DNA of 64,000 bases from Nannobrachium achirus (Eukaryota; Chordata; Actinopteri; Myctophiformes; Myctophidae): the NCBI GenBank assembly GCA_963921795.1, contig OY997639.1, forward strand, positions 49,405,395-49,469,394. The letters run 5' to 3'. The position numbers and the translations under genes were made by a program. Every line of letters begins with the position of its first letter. Within the stretch, counting starts at the first letter, position 1. Shown piece by piece: positions 33,509-54,236 of the stretch. Below the pieces are notes generated by a model. That model was given only the letters and a program-made list of their open reading frames with translations, was not told where the DNA came from and did not search any database.

Positions 33509-35826
33509 CTGGGGAAACAGACACGGCATCATGGCAAACCGTTCCATTGTTTATTAACACAAAAAAGATGTGCAGTCTTCAGCAATCTTTAAACTCATTC
33601 ATCCATATCCTGCGCCCACCTGATCCAATTTAGGGTCACGGACCTGTAATCTTCAAACGATCATTTCATTTTCTGCTTCAGGTTTATGTTAATTTTATCT
33701 CTCTCTTGATTCTAGGGTGCCCGTAATCGATTACCACACAATGTTGGCAGCAGAGTAGAATCATTCAACCTTCGCTGGTCACCAATCCGTAATTAAAAAA
33801 AAAGAAAAAGAAAATCATCCACAGCATGTCTGAAACTCAGCTGTGTATAAAAGGCTAGAGGCTTTGCAGCATGCTGTCCAGTTAAGAAGATGGACTCAGA
33901 AAGTGTGCGCCTTGATAAGACACAAAGCAACATTTAAGAACAGTGTGAAGAAGCACACATGCACATAGAGGGGACTTCTTAAACCACCAATCACGGCAGT
34001 TAAGCCAAACAGACTCCACAGTGAGGACTAAATGAGGTGAATCCAGATGTCTGCTCTCATAAGCCATATCTCAGGGTTTCAAATAGACACAAGAATATCG
34101 TCAGAACTTCTGTGTTGTTGAGATTGCAATGCCAGGTGTAAAGTTTAACTGACCTGTAGAATGAGCATCCACATGATAGAAGAGCTAGTTTAGGTACTAA
34201 TGCTGCATCACTGACACTACAGACAGCACACAAGCACTAGTACGGCTCGGCCTTTCACAAATAAAACACAGATATACTTAGTGACAAAAACACATGTCTG
34301 ACCAGCACGCTGTGGATAAAATAGGTAAGCCAGGCAGGGAAGAAAAAAATCCAAGCATCGGAAAGAACAGGAATAGGAATGGAGCTGAAAGCGGAGTGTG
34401 AAGGGAGAGCGCATAAATCAACCTGATAAGAGTGTGGGCAGGTCACAGCCACAGGCATTAATAACACCACACAGGTACACACACACATACGCGCAAATGC
34501 ACACACACACACACACACACGCTGATGGCACCAGGGTGGCGCTCCTGGAGCCATGCACAACAACAAAACACCCATCATCTCCGTAGCCCTTCGTGCATGC
34601 GCACGCACACTCGTGCTTGCCTCTGTTCATCAACATAAGACAGGCGCTGTGTGCGTGACACACGCACCTACCATGGGTATGTGTAGAAGGCTGTCCAGGG
34701 AGTAGATGATTTATTTCAATAGAGTGCTGGCCCTGTCATGCAACAAGTAAAGCTAGGGGGGAGAGAGAGAGAGATGGTAGGGGAGGAACTGTGGGGCAAA
34801 ACAAATCTCATTCCCTGCCTGCTTCACCTCCTCTGACTCGGAGCGGTGGAGGTCTGACTGACAGGTCAGTGGGAAGGATGGATGGAGCATGGGAGAAGAA
34901 AAAAAAAAGAGATGCAAGACTGCATTCGAATTTGACGGAGAGTCTTGTGTTAATGGCAGAATATAAGAATGAGAAATTTGAAGGAGAAATAAAATGCATT
35001 TGACTGAGTCTTGTGTTAATGGCAGAATATCATATTGAGAAATTTGAAATTAGAAGGAGAAAGAAAATTCACAAGGGGGAGGGAGAGGGCGGTAAGAGCC
35101 TGAAAGGTAATGTCGAGAAGGACAGAATGTAAAGGACGAGTGACAGAGAAAGGGGACATATTGGGGACATAAAGGGGACAGATTGGTGCAAGACAGTGGG
35201 ACGGTCGAGAAAGATGGCACAGTGAGCGAGAGCGGGCGAGTGAGCGAGCGAGAGATAGATAGATGTGCTCAGACCGGGAGGGAAGGGGGGGGGGGGGGGG
35301 GTGCGAGATGAAAGTCATCAGGATCAGCGAGCGGTGTGCCGGGCACTTTTCAAAGCCCTCGCGCCTCGGCTGCCTTCACTGCCAGCAAATGGCTTTTCCA
35401 TTCTCCCTCCATCAGCGAGGTCAGATAGCTAGGGTACACAATGCTCTTAGCAATCTAGATCCTGGCAATCAGTTCATCTTGCACTTAAATACTGATGGTC
35501 TGGAATCTGAGACCAAGAGGAAAGATGGCTAAATGGGGGGGGGGGGGGGGGGAATAGGAAACAGACAGACTGCTGGAAGGTCACACAAACAGGTGAAATA
35601 AATATAGGGCTCTTGGCTCTGCTTATGGCTGCTGGCCTTTGATACCTCCTTTTGTGGAGGACAGTTGGAGGAGCAAATGAAAATGGGCGGAGAGAGGCTT
35701 CAGTGGATTTGTTGGGCTTCGGTCCTGTGCCGAGTAAATACCATCAGGAATTGGAAGCAAAGCCCCTTTGAGAGCCACAGGGTCGTACATCCAAGAATGC
35801 ATGCATGCACACAGGCACAAACACAC

Positions 35827-36350
35827 TCAGGGGTGTCGCACCACATTCTGGGCCCTGGGTACAGGGATTCACTGGGGGCCCGCCATGTATGTTCTTCATT
35901 TTAACCCATTTAGACTGGGGACGCATTATTATGCATTATTCTGTGCTTTAACTAGTGAAAAATAGCAGATATACAAGCTCACAGTGCGGCACCGAGTGCC
36001 ACACTGCGAGCTTGTAGATCTGTTATTTTTGAAAAATCATGAAAATGTGTGCAAGGTTTTTTGAAAAAAAGAAAAATGTTTCTATGTCAGTGGTGCTCAA
36101 ACTTATTTCATGTGAAGGACCCCCAAAATGATATGTATTTGGCCACGGACCCCATCTCAAAATAATGAGTTCCAGGGACCCCCAAGAAACAAAATTTGAG
36201 CTACAAATGTTCGCTTAAAAAATACATATATTCAAAGATTTGCACACATTTTCACGACTTTTCAAAAAATAGCATCTGCTATATCTGCTATTTTTCAATA
36301 GCTCCACCTTGGGCCCTAGTAATTCAGTGTCCCCCCCCCCCTTGTGACGC
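35827..36350 (+). mobile_element. Composite: outer repeat carrying hairpin element
   Basis: The outer repeat begins CAGGGGTGTCGCACCACATT and GGGCCCTGGGTACAGGG and ends CCTTGGGCCCTAGTAATTC, then a C-run and TTGTGACGCACCTGCA. Nested from 35901 is a TTAACCCATTTA-type element with core 35958-36030 (inner stem GTGCGGCACcgaGTGCCACAC) and a decayed second core (36264-36296). The same composite occurs at 55921-56330, so it spread as a unit or the insertion is a shared preference. Confidence 0.7.
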
Positions 36351-36357
36351 ACCTGCA

Positions 36358-36358
36358 T

Positions 36359-36433
<75 letters not shown>
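36358..36433 (+). repeat. (CA)n microsatellite
   Basis: A CA tract of about 76 bp with one AGCC interruption. Confidence 0.95.
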
Positions 36434-36435
<2 letters not shown>

Positions 36436-39400
36436 TCTCTACACATTTCACACACATCCAGTTATTGATCTAGCTCACCAGCAGCTAGCCTAGAGATCTC
36501 ACCTCATGTGGAGAACCCTGAGATTGATATGTGGACAGCAAATTGTAAATCAACGGGCTTAAAATTGAATTGCGCAAAATCAATTGCAGTACCAAATCCC
36601 CCACTGGCTGCATTTAATTCTAATCATAAATCTTCTCTCGCCCGCAAAGGGGCTTGTATGCCCACCACAACAGGGCAGCAAGGGCACAGGTTACGAGAAA
36701 GTACAGCAAGACCGACAATGCCATAATGAGTTTTCTTTTGCGCTGGCAAAGTGTGGAAAAAAATCTATACCCCATGTTGGCAGAAATCTACTCCATTGAG
36801 AAAGACATTGTAGTGGAACGACTCCTTTCCTGGAGTAAATCCATGAGGATCGGCTCAAGGAAGGTCTGAAGGGACAAACAGATAAATCTAGCTAGAGTGT
36901 TCACTTCCATCTGCAGGCACTGCAAACCTGCTAGGTTGCATTCCTGTCTCATATGCAGATGTCAAAGAGGTGGCAACCCGCCTCATTTTTGGTTAGGTAG
37001 GGGAGGGGGTGTTGAAAGGCAGAGGAGAGGAGAGTAGGAGACAACTCTGTGGGGACTAGAGCACCTGCTAGGATGTGTTCTGTCCCTGTGGAAAGTGACA
37101 GTGGACTGGAAAGAAAAGAACACTCCACTGCTAAAATAAAAATTGAAATCAACGTAAGCTTCAGAATATAACATCACAACCTCACCATGTGTGCCCCTGA
37201 GTTAACAAATCTCAAGCCCAAAATGCATTTTTTGAATGCATTTTAAACTAGGCTATTTATACAAAAAGAATCTAATACCAAAAATAGAGACTGGAAAAGG
37301 AGTGGACACAGGGGGGCGATGGTCCCCACCGCCCAGGAATTATTCTCTCTCCGTGGAAGATGCTGCATTTAACCTGAATTACTTTTATTGGACAGGTCTC
37401 CTCTCCACACAGAAAGACATTAACCCTACACTACTGAAACATGAAATTAAAAGTAAGACAAAGCCAGAACTACCACACCACTCCCTAGTCAGAGTCTTTA
37501 CCTTAAAATGAAGTCAGTGAAATAAAAATAAAAATAGAATTGAACTTATGTTTTTGTTCTAATATTAGAACATCAGGACGAGAGCCAGCTATGTGGATGA
37601 CATGGCTTCAGTTCAGTTCAGTGTGGGTTACAAATGCCCCATTTCTATCCCTTTAGGCAGTTGTGTAACCTTCAGTGAGTGCAGCATGCCCCGCCGCGTT
37701 GCAGCACCCCATGACCCATCGTAGAGACTCTGACTCAGGAGCACAGCGGTGGAGGCAGGACGTTGGCTGGCAAACCTCCAGCCACATCTCAAACAGCTGT
37801 CATGATGATGCATGCAACACAACAGCAACTGCTGCGCTGCTCCAGTGCATACACATTACATACCTGGAGAACAAACTTGTACTTAACCCGTTTAGACTCG
37901 AGGAGGCCCATTCTAAAAAAACGCCTTCTCTGGCCTGGCCAGACTTTTCAGAAATATTTCAAACATCTGTTCACAAATGTATGTTGCTATATACTTACAT
38001 AGCAACAACAACCCCAAAAGGGATTCCTGGATTGAAAGGTACAGTTACGTATAGGGGTTCCTGCCTCCTGGTCTAAATAAGATCTGAGGCCAATTCTGCA
38101 AATGCGCTCCAGGGGTTGACACTAAGGTCTCAGAGGCACTTGCCCGTCGGGCAAGTATAGGTAATTTTCTACTTGCCCAAAGGTCATGCCCACTTAACCG
38201 AAATGTAAATTGTGCATTAGAAAGTAAAATTTAACACTTAAAAAATGTCATACCTCAATTTTTGTCCAAATACCTACATAGTTATGATTGAATATGACTA
38301 TGGGTTCACACCTATTTTATATTTTTATTTTAAATGTAGCAACAGTGAAAACAGCACATTATAGGTTAACAGTGCTTTGATTTTACATTCCACAGACCTG
38401 AAAACAGAGTGATTGGCCACGTTCAGGTGTTTAGACATATCTCGTACTGTGTTTATAGACGGTTGCGTGCCCTTTCAAACTAGCACTTGCCTGGTTGGGC
38501 AACCTGAGAGCAAACTCCACCTGCCCAAATTAAGTTTTATTTACCTGCCGGGTAAGTGTCAATGCCTGCCCTCAATTTTTGAATAGCCAACAGAAAAACC
38601 TAAATGAGAGATGATTTCACGGAGATTAAAATCCAAAACAAGGCCGAGCACACAAAATTTGGTCTTTTAAATGTGCATAATTTAAATATTATTAAAATAT
38701 TGTTTGATAATGTTGAGAAAATGAATAAAATATCGTGTGAATATTGTTATTATATTAATCATTCAGGTAAAATATTTAAACTAGAGATTAGGAGCTGAGG
38801 CTTTGTAGATCAGCCTTAATGAGCAAGATAAAAGGAAGGCAGCAGCTCAAGGCAAGGTCCTGCTACTGTGTTGGAACACACTGGGCTGCAAATCAGCTGC
38901 TTTGTGTCCGACTGTGTGCTGTTTGGAATGAAGGATTGTCACCACCATCTGACAGCGATACAGGTTTGCCCTCTGTTGGTCATGCATAGGTTCTACAGCT
39001 GAAAACATGTTCCAGTCAGGCTTGGAATATCATGTTTTAGGGACAAGAACACTTGGTGTAGTCCATTAGTCCATTTTTGATGGTACAAAGGCTAAATGAC
39101 AGGGCAGCAAGGCCATGAAATAAAACAATGATTTTAAGTCCACAAAATGTCATTGAATTTAATGGTTATGGATGATGAATATAGATTTTTATTTCAGAAT
39201 CTTAAAAAACAAATTAACAGGAAAGAAGCAAAGGGCCTTTGGGTAGATAATTTTTGAAGGGCGTAAGGCCAAACTGAGGGGCAAGAGTGACCATGGCCTC
39301 CATGAAACTTCTGCCCTGGTGCCATTGTAGCATTCAGTTTGGACCTGTACTGTACTACAAATATTGAATACAGCTACAAATTGAAATTAGAATTTTGTTG

Positions 39401-40279
39401 ACATAAATACCTCCACGGAATTGCATTGAGTTTCGGTGTGTACTGTGTATATACAATAATATCCAGCTGTATTAATATTATCACTTATCTAATTATAACA
39501 AAGCAGGTAATTCCAATCAGGTGTCACTTAACCAAATAAGCCATATACAAAAAGTATAATAGCCTATATAGCCTAGTAGCCAATCTACAATCACCATATA
39601 AACTCAAAGTGTAAAACAGGGTTCCCACACATCTTTACCAATTAATTTCCAAAACTTTTCCAGAATATTTAACCCGATTTCCAGGACTATATAACAATAA
39701 TTCAGCTCAATAACGAGTCACTTACTCCTATGCGCAATGCCCAAAGACAGGAAGTGTATGCAAGTCGTTCTCAACCTTTTCAGGCCGTGACCCCCGATTG
39801 GCCCAAAATCATATTTTAACTGGGGCCCAGTTAAAATATTTGCAATTTGGCCCATGTTGTTTAATTTGTCATTTCAGAGGTATTAACAAAATCAATAACC
39901 AAAGACAATGCATAGCTATTTTTTTCAGGACCTTCCAGGACCCTTGATAAATTCCAGGTCCCTGCCTGCACAGAAGAAAAACACTGTATAATATCAATTT
40001 CATGTGGTTAAAGGTTTAGCACGGACAATTTCCTAAGTATGTTCTTGCATAATTAACCCAGCCTGTCAGAACCCTCCCAGACAGTTAAACAAATCAAACA
40101 GTCTTTATATATCTCGGTAGCTTGGTATTTTACCATCTGGAAGTCAATTATTCCTAGCCTAAGGCTATGACATAGTTATTATTATGAAAGGTCACACTAT
40201 GTCAGTACCACCATCTTACAAAGACTGTTAAATTAGATGGTAAACCCAAAGCATAACACAGATAGACAGAATGCTCTAA

Positions 40280-41849
40280 TCCAGTGGTTTTCAACCAGTG
40301 GTCGGAGGACCACTAGTGGTCCTTGAGGGGGTTCCAGGTGGTCCACAGCTAAATGGAGAGTTGGTAACCAAATGGACCCTTATAGATCTTTAACTCTCGA
40401 GAGTGGTCCATTTGGTTTAATTTTACATTCTCAAGATTTAAACTATTGTTAAACATCTGCATTACTTAATTTACAATAAGTCTACACAATTAGAGAATGT
40501 CGAAGAATTGTTATTTTGATCAACGTTTCCCTGTTCCCTCTCCCATGTTAACACAGCTGGAACTAGAAGCAGTGCTCTTCCGAGCACAGGTCTCCACCAG
40601 GCTGTGCATCCTGGTGGTGCTACTGTATAATAGGCCAATGTAAAAAGGGTGGCATATGTTCTTCACCTTAGATCTTTCATGGCAATCGGACGCTGCATGC
40701 ATGATTTGAAGCATTGTGTTCCAAAAATGTGTTTTGCTAAAGTCTACCTGCTGGTGGCGCTATAACAGGCCAATGTGAAAAAGGTAGCATTTGTTCCTTG
40801 ACCTAGTGGGAATATATGTGGCAAATTTCACGGTAATCGCAAGCTGCGTTGATGATTTGAGGCATTTTGTTCAAAAACTGAGCAATCCTGCAAACTTTGG
40901 AAGCCAATATTAGCCAATCAGGATGGAATATGAAATATCAGACGGATCGTACTTGATCACATGACTATAGAGATACTGTGTACCGATTTGCATGATTTTT
41001 GGATAAAATCTCAAGGAATAATAGGAAAAATTGTGTTTTACTTAAGTCGGCCTCCTGGTGGCGCTTTAAAAGGCTGATGTGAAAAATGCAGGGAAAGGGT
41101 TTTTCCTTGGCCTCTAGGGAATGCGCTTACAAAGTTTGAAACTGATCGATGGAGTTATAGGTAAAACCTCAAATCGGCCTGTTATAGCGCCACCATGAGG
41201 CTGCTTTCAAAAATTTTAAGTGGCATTTCTTCTTCGACCTAGTGGGAACGTGTGTGCGCGATTTCATGATAATTGCACTTTGCGTTTGGGATTTGAGGCA
41301 TTTTGTTCCAAACGGCTCAATCCTACAAACTTTGGAAGCCAATCTTAGCCAATCAGGATGGAATATGAAAAATCGGACGGATCCGTGTCGATCACATGAC
41401 TGTCGAGATACTGCCTACCGATTTGTAGGATTTTTGGACAAAATCTGTAAGAGTAGTGCACAGAAATGTGTCTTGCGAACATCGGCCACTAGGTGGCGCT
41501 AGAAAAAGCCCATTTGAAAAATTTAGGGCAGAGGTTCTAGATTGGCATCCAGGGAATGTGTGTGCTCACTTTGGCAGCGACCGGGCCAACGGCGACTGAG
41601 ATTAGCTGCACACAAACTGCGAGGACACACGGACGGACGGACGCACGGACGGACGGACGGACGGAGGGGAAAACATACTCTCCCCTCAGCCTTCGGCTGG
41701 TGGAGACAATTAGACAAAATCTTATCCAACTAAAACAAAATATTCTCAGTATTGGGTCCGAGAGGCTAGATCTCATCAAAGGGTGGTCCGTGGCTCAAAT
41801 GTCGTGTAAATAATGGACCTTAATATGAAAAAGGTTCAAAACCACTGAC
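40280..41849. mobile_element. 1.57-kb hAT-like element with internal tandem duplication
   Basis: Ends TCCAGTGGTTTTCAACC and GGTTCAAAACCACTGAC are inverted repeats, flanked by the perfect octamer TGCTCTAA (272-279 of the 40-kb line, that is 40272-40279, and 41850-41857). Inside, a block with GGAAGCCAATATTAGCCAAT (about 40899) recurs about 435 bp later (about 41334), so two long tandem units exist, with several GGTGGCGCT phrases. A (GACG)n microsatellite is at 41630-41664. No transposase frame was seen. Confidence 0.78.
41630..41664 (+). repeat. (GGAC)n microsatellite
   Basis: About eight GGAC units with one GCAC interruption. Confidence 0.9.
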
Positions 41850-41997
41850 TGCTCTAACGGAAACAATAAAGTAAAGACTGAGTGAGTCCTCGTTGTTTGG
41901 TGTCCGCCGCCATGATGATGCTCACATTAGCATCCTCGCCTGGACCACATTTTTCAGAGTCTCGAGTCGTGAGTGTAGGTGAAAATGTTACACTAAC

Positions 41998-42102
41998 CAG
42001 TCCTTCGATTTGGATTTGCTTGACCGGAGAATCCAGGGTTCCACCCGCAGAGATCCCAGGGCTTGGGGTTGATCCAGACGCGGACTCTTTTCTGGTAGCC
42101 AT
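41998..42102 (-). CDS. eif3h: eif3h coding exon 1 (start codon)
   Basis: 105 bp, 35 codons: MATRKESASGSTPSPGISAG, then GTLDSPVKQIQIEGL. The Ser/Gly/Pro-rich disordered N-terminus is shorter than in mammals. VKQIQIEGL continues directly into [10 protein letters not shown] of exon 2 and matches the VKQVQIDGL stretch known in eIF3H. The donor GTTAGT follows 41998. The ATG at 42102 is chosen because it is the first ATG in this frame; an upstream open frame start at 42135 is a GTG. Confidence 0.93.
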
Positions 42103-42154
42103 CCTGTTTTCTGTTCGGTTCTGGAGCCGCCACACGCGAGAAGAGGGAAGAAAG
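42103..42154 (-). promoter_or_regulatory. eif3h: eif3h 5' UTR with candidate TOP tract
   Basis: On the coding strand a 17-nt pyrimidine run beginning with C (CTTTCTTCCCTCTTCTC, 42154-42138) precedes a short leader ending at the ATG. If transcription starts at that C it would be a 5' terminal oligopyrimidine mRNA, as reported for mammalian eIF3h. The start site itself is not visible in sequence. Confidence 0.5.
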
Positions 42155-42565
42155 ACTGTGACGGACGTTTCCGCTTACTACAGCTTACGCTCGCTTTCTG
42201 CTCCGTGTGGGAACGTGAGCTACGAACTACTAGTTCCGGCTAGTTCCATAGGTTCCATAACTCTATGGTTCCATCCCAGCAGGAACAATTGTATAGTTTT
42301 ATTACAATTGTAAAATAATTATATTAAATACCAACACAAAATAGGTAGCTGTTTCCTTTTCTTGGAGTCGGCAAGATTGGACTCATGATCATTTTGCTGA
42401 AGCACCAGTTAAGTGACAAATAGTCTCTCGATTAGAGACTTCTGCAGTGAAAAGGACCAACCGTTTCTTTGACGATGGCTAGTAGCCAGATTGAGTGACA
42501 AGTAACAAACAAGATTTCTACCACTTTTTGGTCACATGTTCAGATACTGGATTCTGATTGGCTTA

Positions 42566-42685
42566 AAACAGTGGTAAATCAGTCAACAACCTTGAGTTGG
42601 CTCATGGACCCCACCCACTGTTGTGTTGCAGTTGTGTTACATTTATGGTAGAAGTGGTGGGTTGTTGGCTGATTTACCACTGTTT
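42566..42685. repeat. 120-bp foldback (AAACAGTGGTAAATCAG arms)
   Basis: Arms of 26 bp, starting AAACAGTGGTAAATCAGTCA and ending TGATTTACCACTGTTT, pair with one mismatch around a spacer of about 68 bp. Confidence 0.85.
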
Positions 42686-42825
42686 CAGGGTTGGGGCCTG
42701 GGCCAGGATCATTCTCATCTTATGCTCCCAGAGCATAGGGTTATGTTAGGATGGCCCACAGGGTTAAGATTCCCAACAATTGGCCCAGAGGGATTGCTCC
42801 CGCCTGGACTTTTTCAGATCTATGC

Positions 42826-42933
42826 TAGCCTGGCAAAACATCCTGGTAGCGAATTCACATTTCCATGTATATTCTGCAGACCAGAATACACATGGAAATA
42901 TGAACTGTGTGACCGGGTTGGTTTACCAGGCTA
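42826..42933. mobile_element. 108-bp palindromic MITE (TAGCCTGG ends)
   Basis: Ends TAGCCTGG and CCAGGCTA are inverted. The centre pairs ACATTTCCATGTATATTCTG with CAGAATACACATGGAAAT around a 5-bp loop. A related terminus (GCTAGCCTGGCAA) is at about 10338. Confidence 0.75.
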
Positions 42934-43064
42934 AAACACATCTGCAATTAAACAAAAGTAATTTGGATCTCAACAAAAAAGTTGCAAGCTCATGCATTTT
43001 CTTCTTTAAACTTTTAGTGGTTCAATATGTCAGTCTTGACAGACCAGTGAATAAATCAGAAATA

Positions 43065-43910
43065 CTAAATACTTAAAACACTTTTATTTCAAATCTTTAC
43101 AGATGTATCACAACTACAAGTTATCCAGAGACTAAAAATGTGGGATAACAAACTCAATCAACTGTAACAAGTACATTACCAAGTTAGATAATGCAAAATG
43201 TGAATAAGCATAATGTAGAGGTACAAAAGTTACATGAAACGATGTGATAAGTGGCCAGAATCACGTGAAACTTATATAGTGCCAGATAAACTTCAGGCAA
43301 ACTTAACAGACGAACCTTTATCTTTATGGATTATCATGAAAACCTAATGAACAAGTGCAAGAAGAACAGGTTGGAGAGCTTACATGGTTGTTTTGACCAT
43401 AAAACAGTACCTTTCTGCAGGATGTACAATGATTAAATTGTAAAGGGGCCCCATCATCTAAAATCTGGGATATTTTGAAGGTGGGGGTTGGTACGCAAGT
43501 TAGGCAAATGTCTGGAACAAGCAGAAAGTGGAACTTTTAATTTACAAAATAACAGATGAAACAAAACCTATGCATGGATGCAAAGCTTACAAAAATGGAT
43601 GTCTGGAGGGAAAAGAAACCTTAAGAAAAATAATCTTTTCGGTTGAGTTATAAATATTCTTGATAGACATTCTTCTTCATCTTTAAGAAACCAAATGAAT
43701 ACTGCATGATACAATTTGTCGTAGTTGTTGTACAGCAAAAATCCTCTTTTCTTTTTTTTTATACAGTTTCTGAAACCCTCCCTCCATCATTCCCACCCCT
43801 AACTCCAAAAGTAAAATTGGGTTGACAAGAAAACATAAAATAGACCAAAAAGTTCAGTAATAAAAAAGTATTTCTGTATCAAGCCAAATGTTTGTCTGTT
43901 CTTCGGGCAT
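43065..43910 (-). other. rad21: rad21 3' UTR
   Basis: Sequence between the stop codon and a canonical AATAAA on the coding strand at 43088-43083, about 0.84 kb. It is AT-rich and has no recognised repeat or coding capacity. Confidence 0.65.
43083..43088 (-). terminator. rad21: rad21 poly(A) signal AATAAA
   Basis: AATAAA on the minus strand, followed about 25-40 nt downstream by GT-rich sequence (TCACTGGTCTGTC). Choice of site is inferred. Confidence 0.6.
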
Positions 43911-52763
<8,853 letters not shown>

Positions 52764-53929
52764 CTAGAAGATAGAACGTATAAGGTTATCAGTAAAACGA
52801 GGCGACCCTTCAGAAACCAATTATGATTAATATGGAAAGACTATGGCCCATGAGCACCGTTCAAAGGCAAAGACCACAGTGTATTAGCTTTAAAGAATTC
52901 TTGTCAAATGGGGTTAAACATCCCTCCTACCTGAAGAAGAATTAGATTTTGAAGCAAAAGTAACATACAATATTTGGTCAAAGACTAAGGAGTTCAATGT
53001 GAAGAGTTTGGTTTGTTTTTTTAGGTAGAGATCAACTGAAGTCTAACTGAAAATGTCATCGTTTTGGGGATATTGTGTGTTAGAGGACAAAGTAGAATAA
53101 ATGCAGTATGAGCAGCTTGCTAGATGTGTAATCTCATGTTTATATATGTATATAATGGTGATTTTAAGTGATTAAGTGAAGAAAAAAAAAGAGTATGTTT
53201 CTATTAAATATGCAATGCATTGTGTGCCGACATGCATTGTTCCGCAACGCATGTCTGTAACGTACACATACGAACACGCAACTGAATGGACGTTTTTCAA
53301 AACAAGCGCCACTTCAAGCTCTGGAAGTAAACATTCGAAACCTGAATCACACAAAACTCACAGTAAGCTGCCGTACAACACAGACACAAGTTGTCGTTTT
53401 TCAAATACAACACATGCCGCTTTTACTGCTGCATTAAACATAGAAAAAGCGTCCAGCAGTAAGGTTAGTTAGTGGGTTAAAGCCAGAGAATAGTCGGCGC
53501 CATCATCATCAGATGGGACGGAGCCGTTGCTACAAGTGTGAACTCAACTCCTAAATAATAAAAAATGCGGAAGACGAATGATATTTATTAGCACATAATA
53601 TCCTGGACACGTTTTAAAGAGTTTTCCCAAGCGATTTCAAAGAGCACGTGTGGGCCACGCTAAGTTTTAAAAAACAAACATATCATTAAATAGAAAACAA
53701 TAAATAAAACAACGCCGAACAGGAACAAGGCGCGCGTCAGAACCTGTGCTACTACTTTTACTGTACCGTTAGCACGGCGGCTAACGGCCGCTAGCAGTCC
53801 GAAGGCCTCGAAGAGTAAAAAGAAACCAAATAATAACAAATCCCAAACTTGCATGCTCCGTTTTTGCCTCGTGAAGAAGCAAAAAAAATGCGCGCAAAAT
53901 AACATCGCTGCAAAAATAATAAAACTCAC

Positions 53930-54015
53930 CGATTTGACCCCCCTTTTACAGTGAAAATGGGAATGGTTTACGTTATTTCTCCCAGAGAATTCTCCCCTGT
54001 TGTACTCATTAAAAC
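53930..54015 (-). other. rad21: rad21 exon 1 (non-coding) and start region
   Basis: A donor CG|GTGAGT ends at 53930, and vertebrate RAD21 has one non-coding first exon, so this is the likely exon. The upstream boundary is a guess because no start site is visible. No ATG-led frame joins the coding exon. Confidence 0.45.
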
Positions 54016-54017
54016 AG

Positions 54018-54030
54018 CCAAGATGGCGCC
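54018..54030 (+). promoter_or_regulatory. rad21: YY1-type motif CCAAGATGGCGCC
   Basis: AAGATGGCGCC matches the YY1 consensus (AANATGGCG) common near start sites of housekeeping genes. It lies about 90 bp upstream of the exon 1 donor. The surrounding 54000-54150 is more GC- and CpG-rich than the flanks. Confidence 0.5.
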
Positions 54031-54157
54031 AGTCGTCTTCCTCCCGCTCACTGGAGTCCTTTTAAACCAGCAGGATGTTTACAGTCAAAAACCCAACGGG
54101 GAGGAGGAGCCTAATGCTGGCGTTGCGCTCCGCCCGGTAGAGGGCGGTGTCGCGCCT

Positions 54158-54236
54158 CCGAAAATAGCCGATCCACAAGCTCATGCCGCGTTGTCTACGC
54201 GACGCGGCGTGAGCTTGTAGATCTGCTATTTTTCGG
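54158..54236. repeat. GC-rich hairpin core upstream of rad21
   Basis: Arms CCGAAAATAGCCGATCCACA and AGCTCATGCCGCGT on the left pair with ACGCGGCGTGAGCT and TGTAGATCTGCTATTTTTCGG on the right (79 bp in all). The carrier appears to run from GCGCTCCGCCC (54125) to GGGCGGAGAT (54254), a third type of terminus. Confidence 0.85.

Larger units (their letters stand above)
33509..41997 (-). other. eif3h: eif3h intron 1 (8.5 kb)
   Basis: No exons recognised. It contains microsatellites (including CA at 36358-36433 and G-runs), a composite hairpin-bearing repeat (35827-36350) and a hAT element (40280-41849). About 36500-40250 shows little beyond ordinary AT-rich intron and scattered hAT-like termini (for example TCGTTCTCAACC at 39766). 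Near 41909 there is a CCGCCGCCATGATG phrase, a possible YY1-type site just downstream of exon 1. Confidence 0.85.
42155..43064. other. Intergenic: rad21 3' end to eif3h promoter
   Basis: Only about 0.9 kb separates the rad21 poly(A) site from the eif3h leader. It contains repeats: 42445-42500 is an inverted match to 25217-25260; 42566-42685 and 42826-42933 are small palindromic elements. UTP23, which lies here in human, is absent. Confidence 0.75.

Noticed and set aside
42103..42135. Upstream start of eif3h at 42135
   Set aside because: The codon is GTG, not ATG; the conserved MATRKE start at 42102 fits the family.
53951..54220. 89-codon frame upstream of rad21 as a divergent gene such as utp23
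   Set aside because: It crosses the promoter and the hairpin palindrome and shows no similarity to UTP23.
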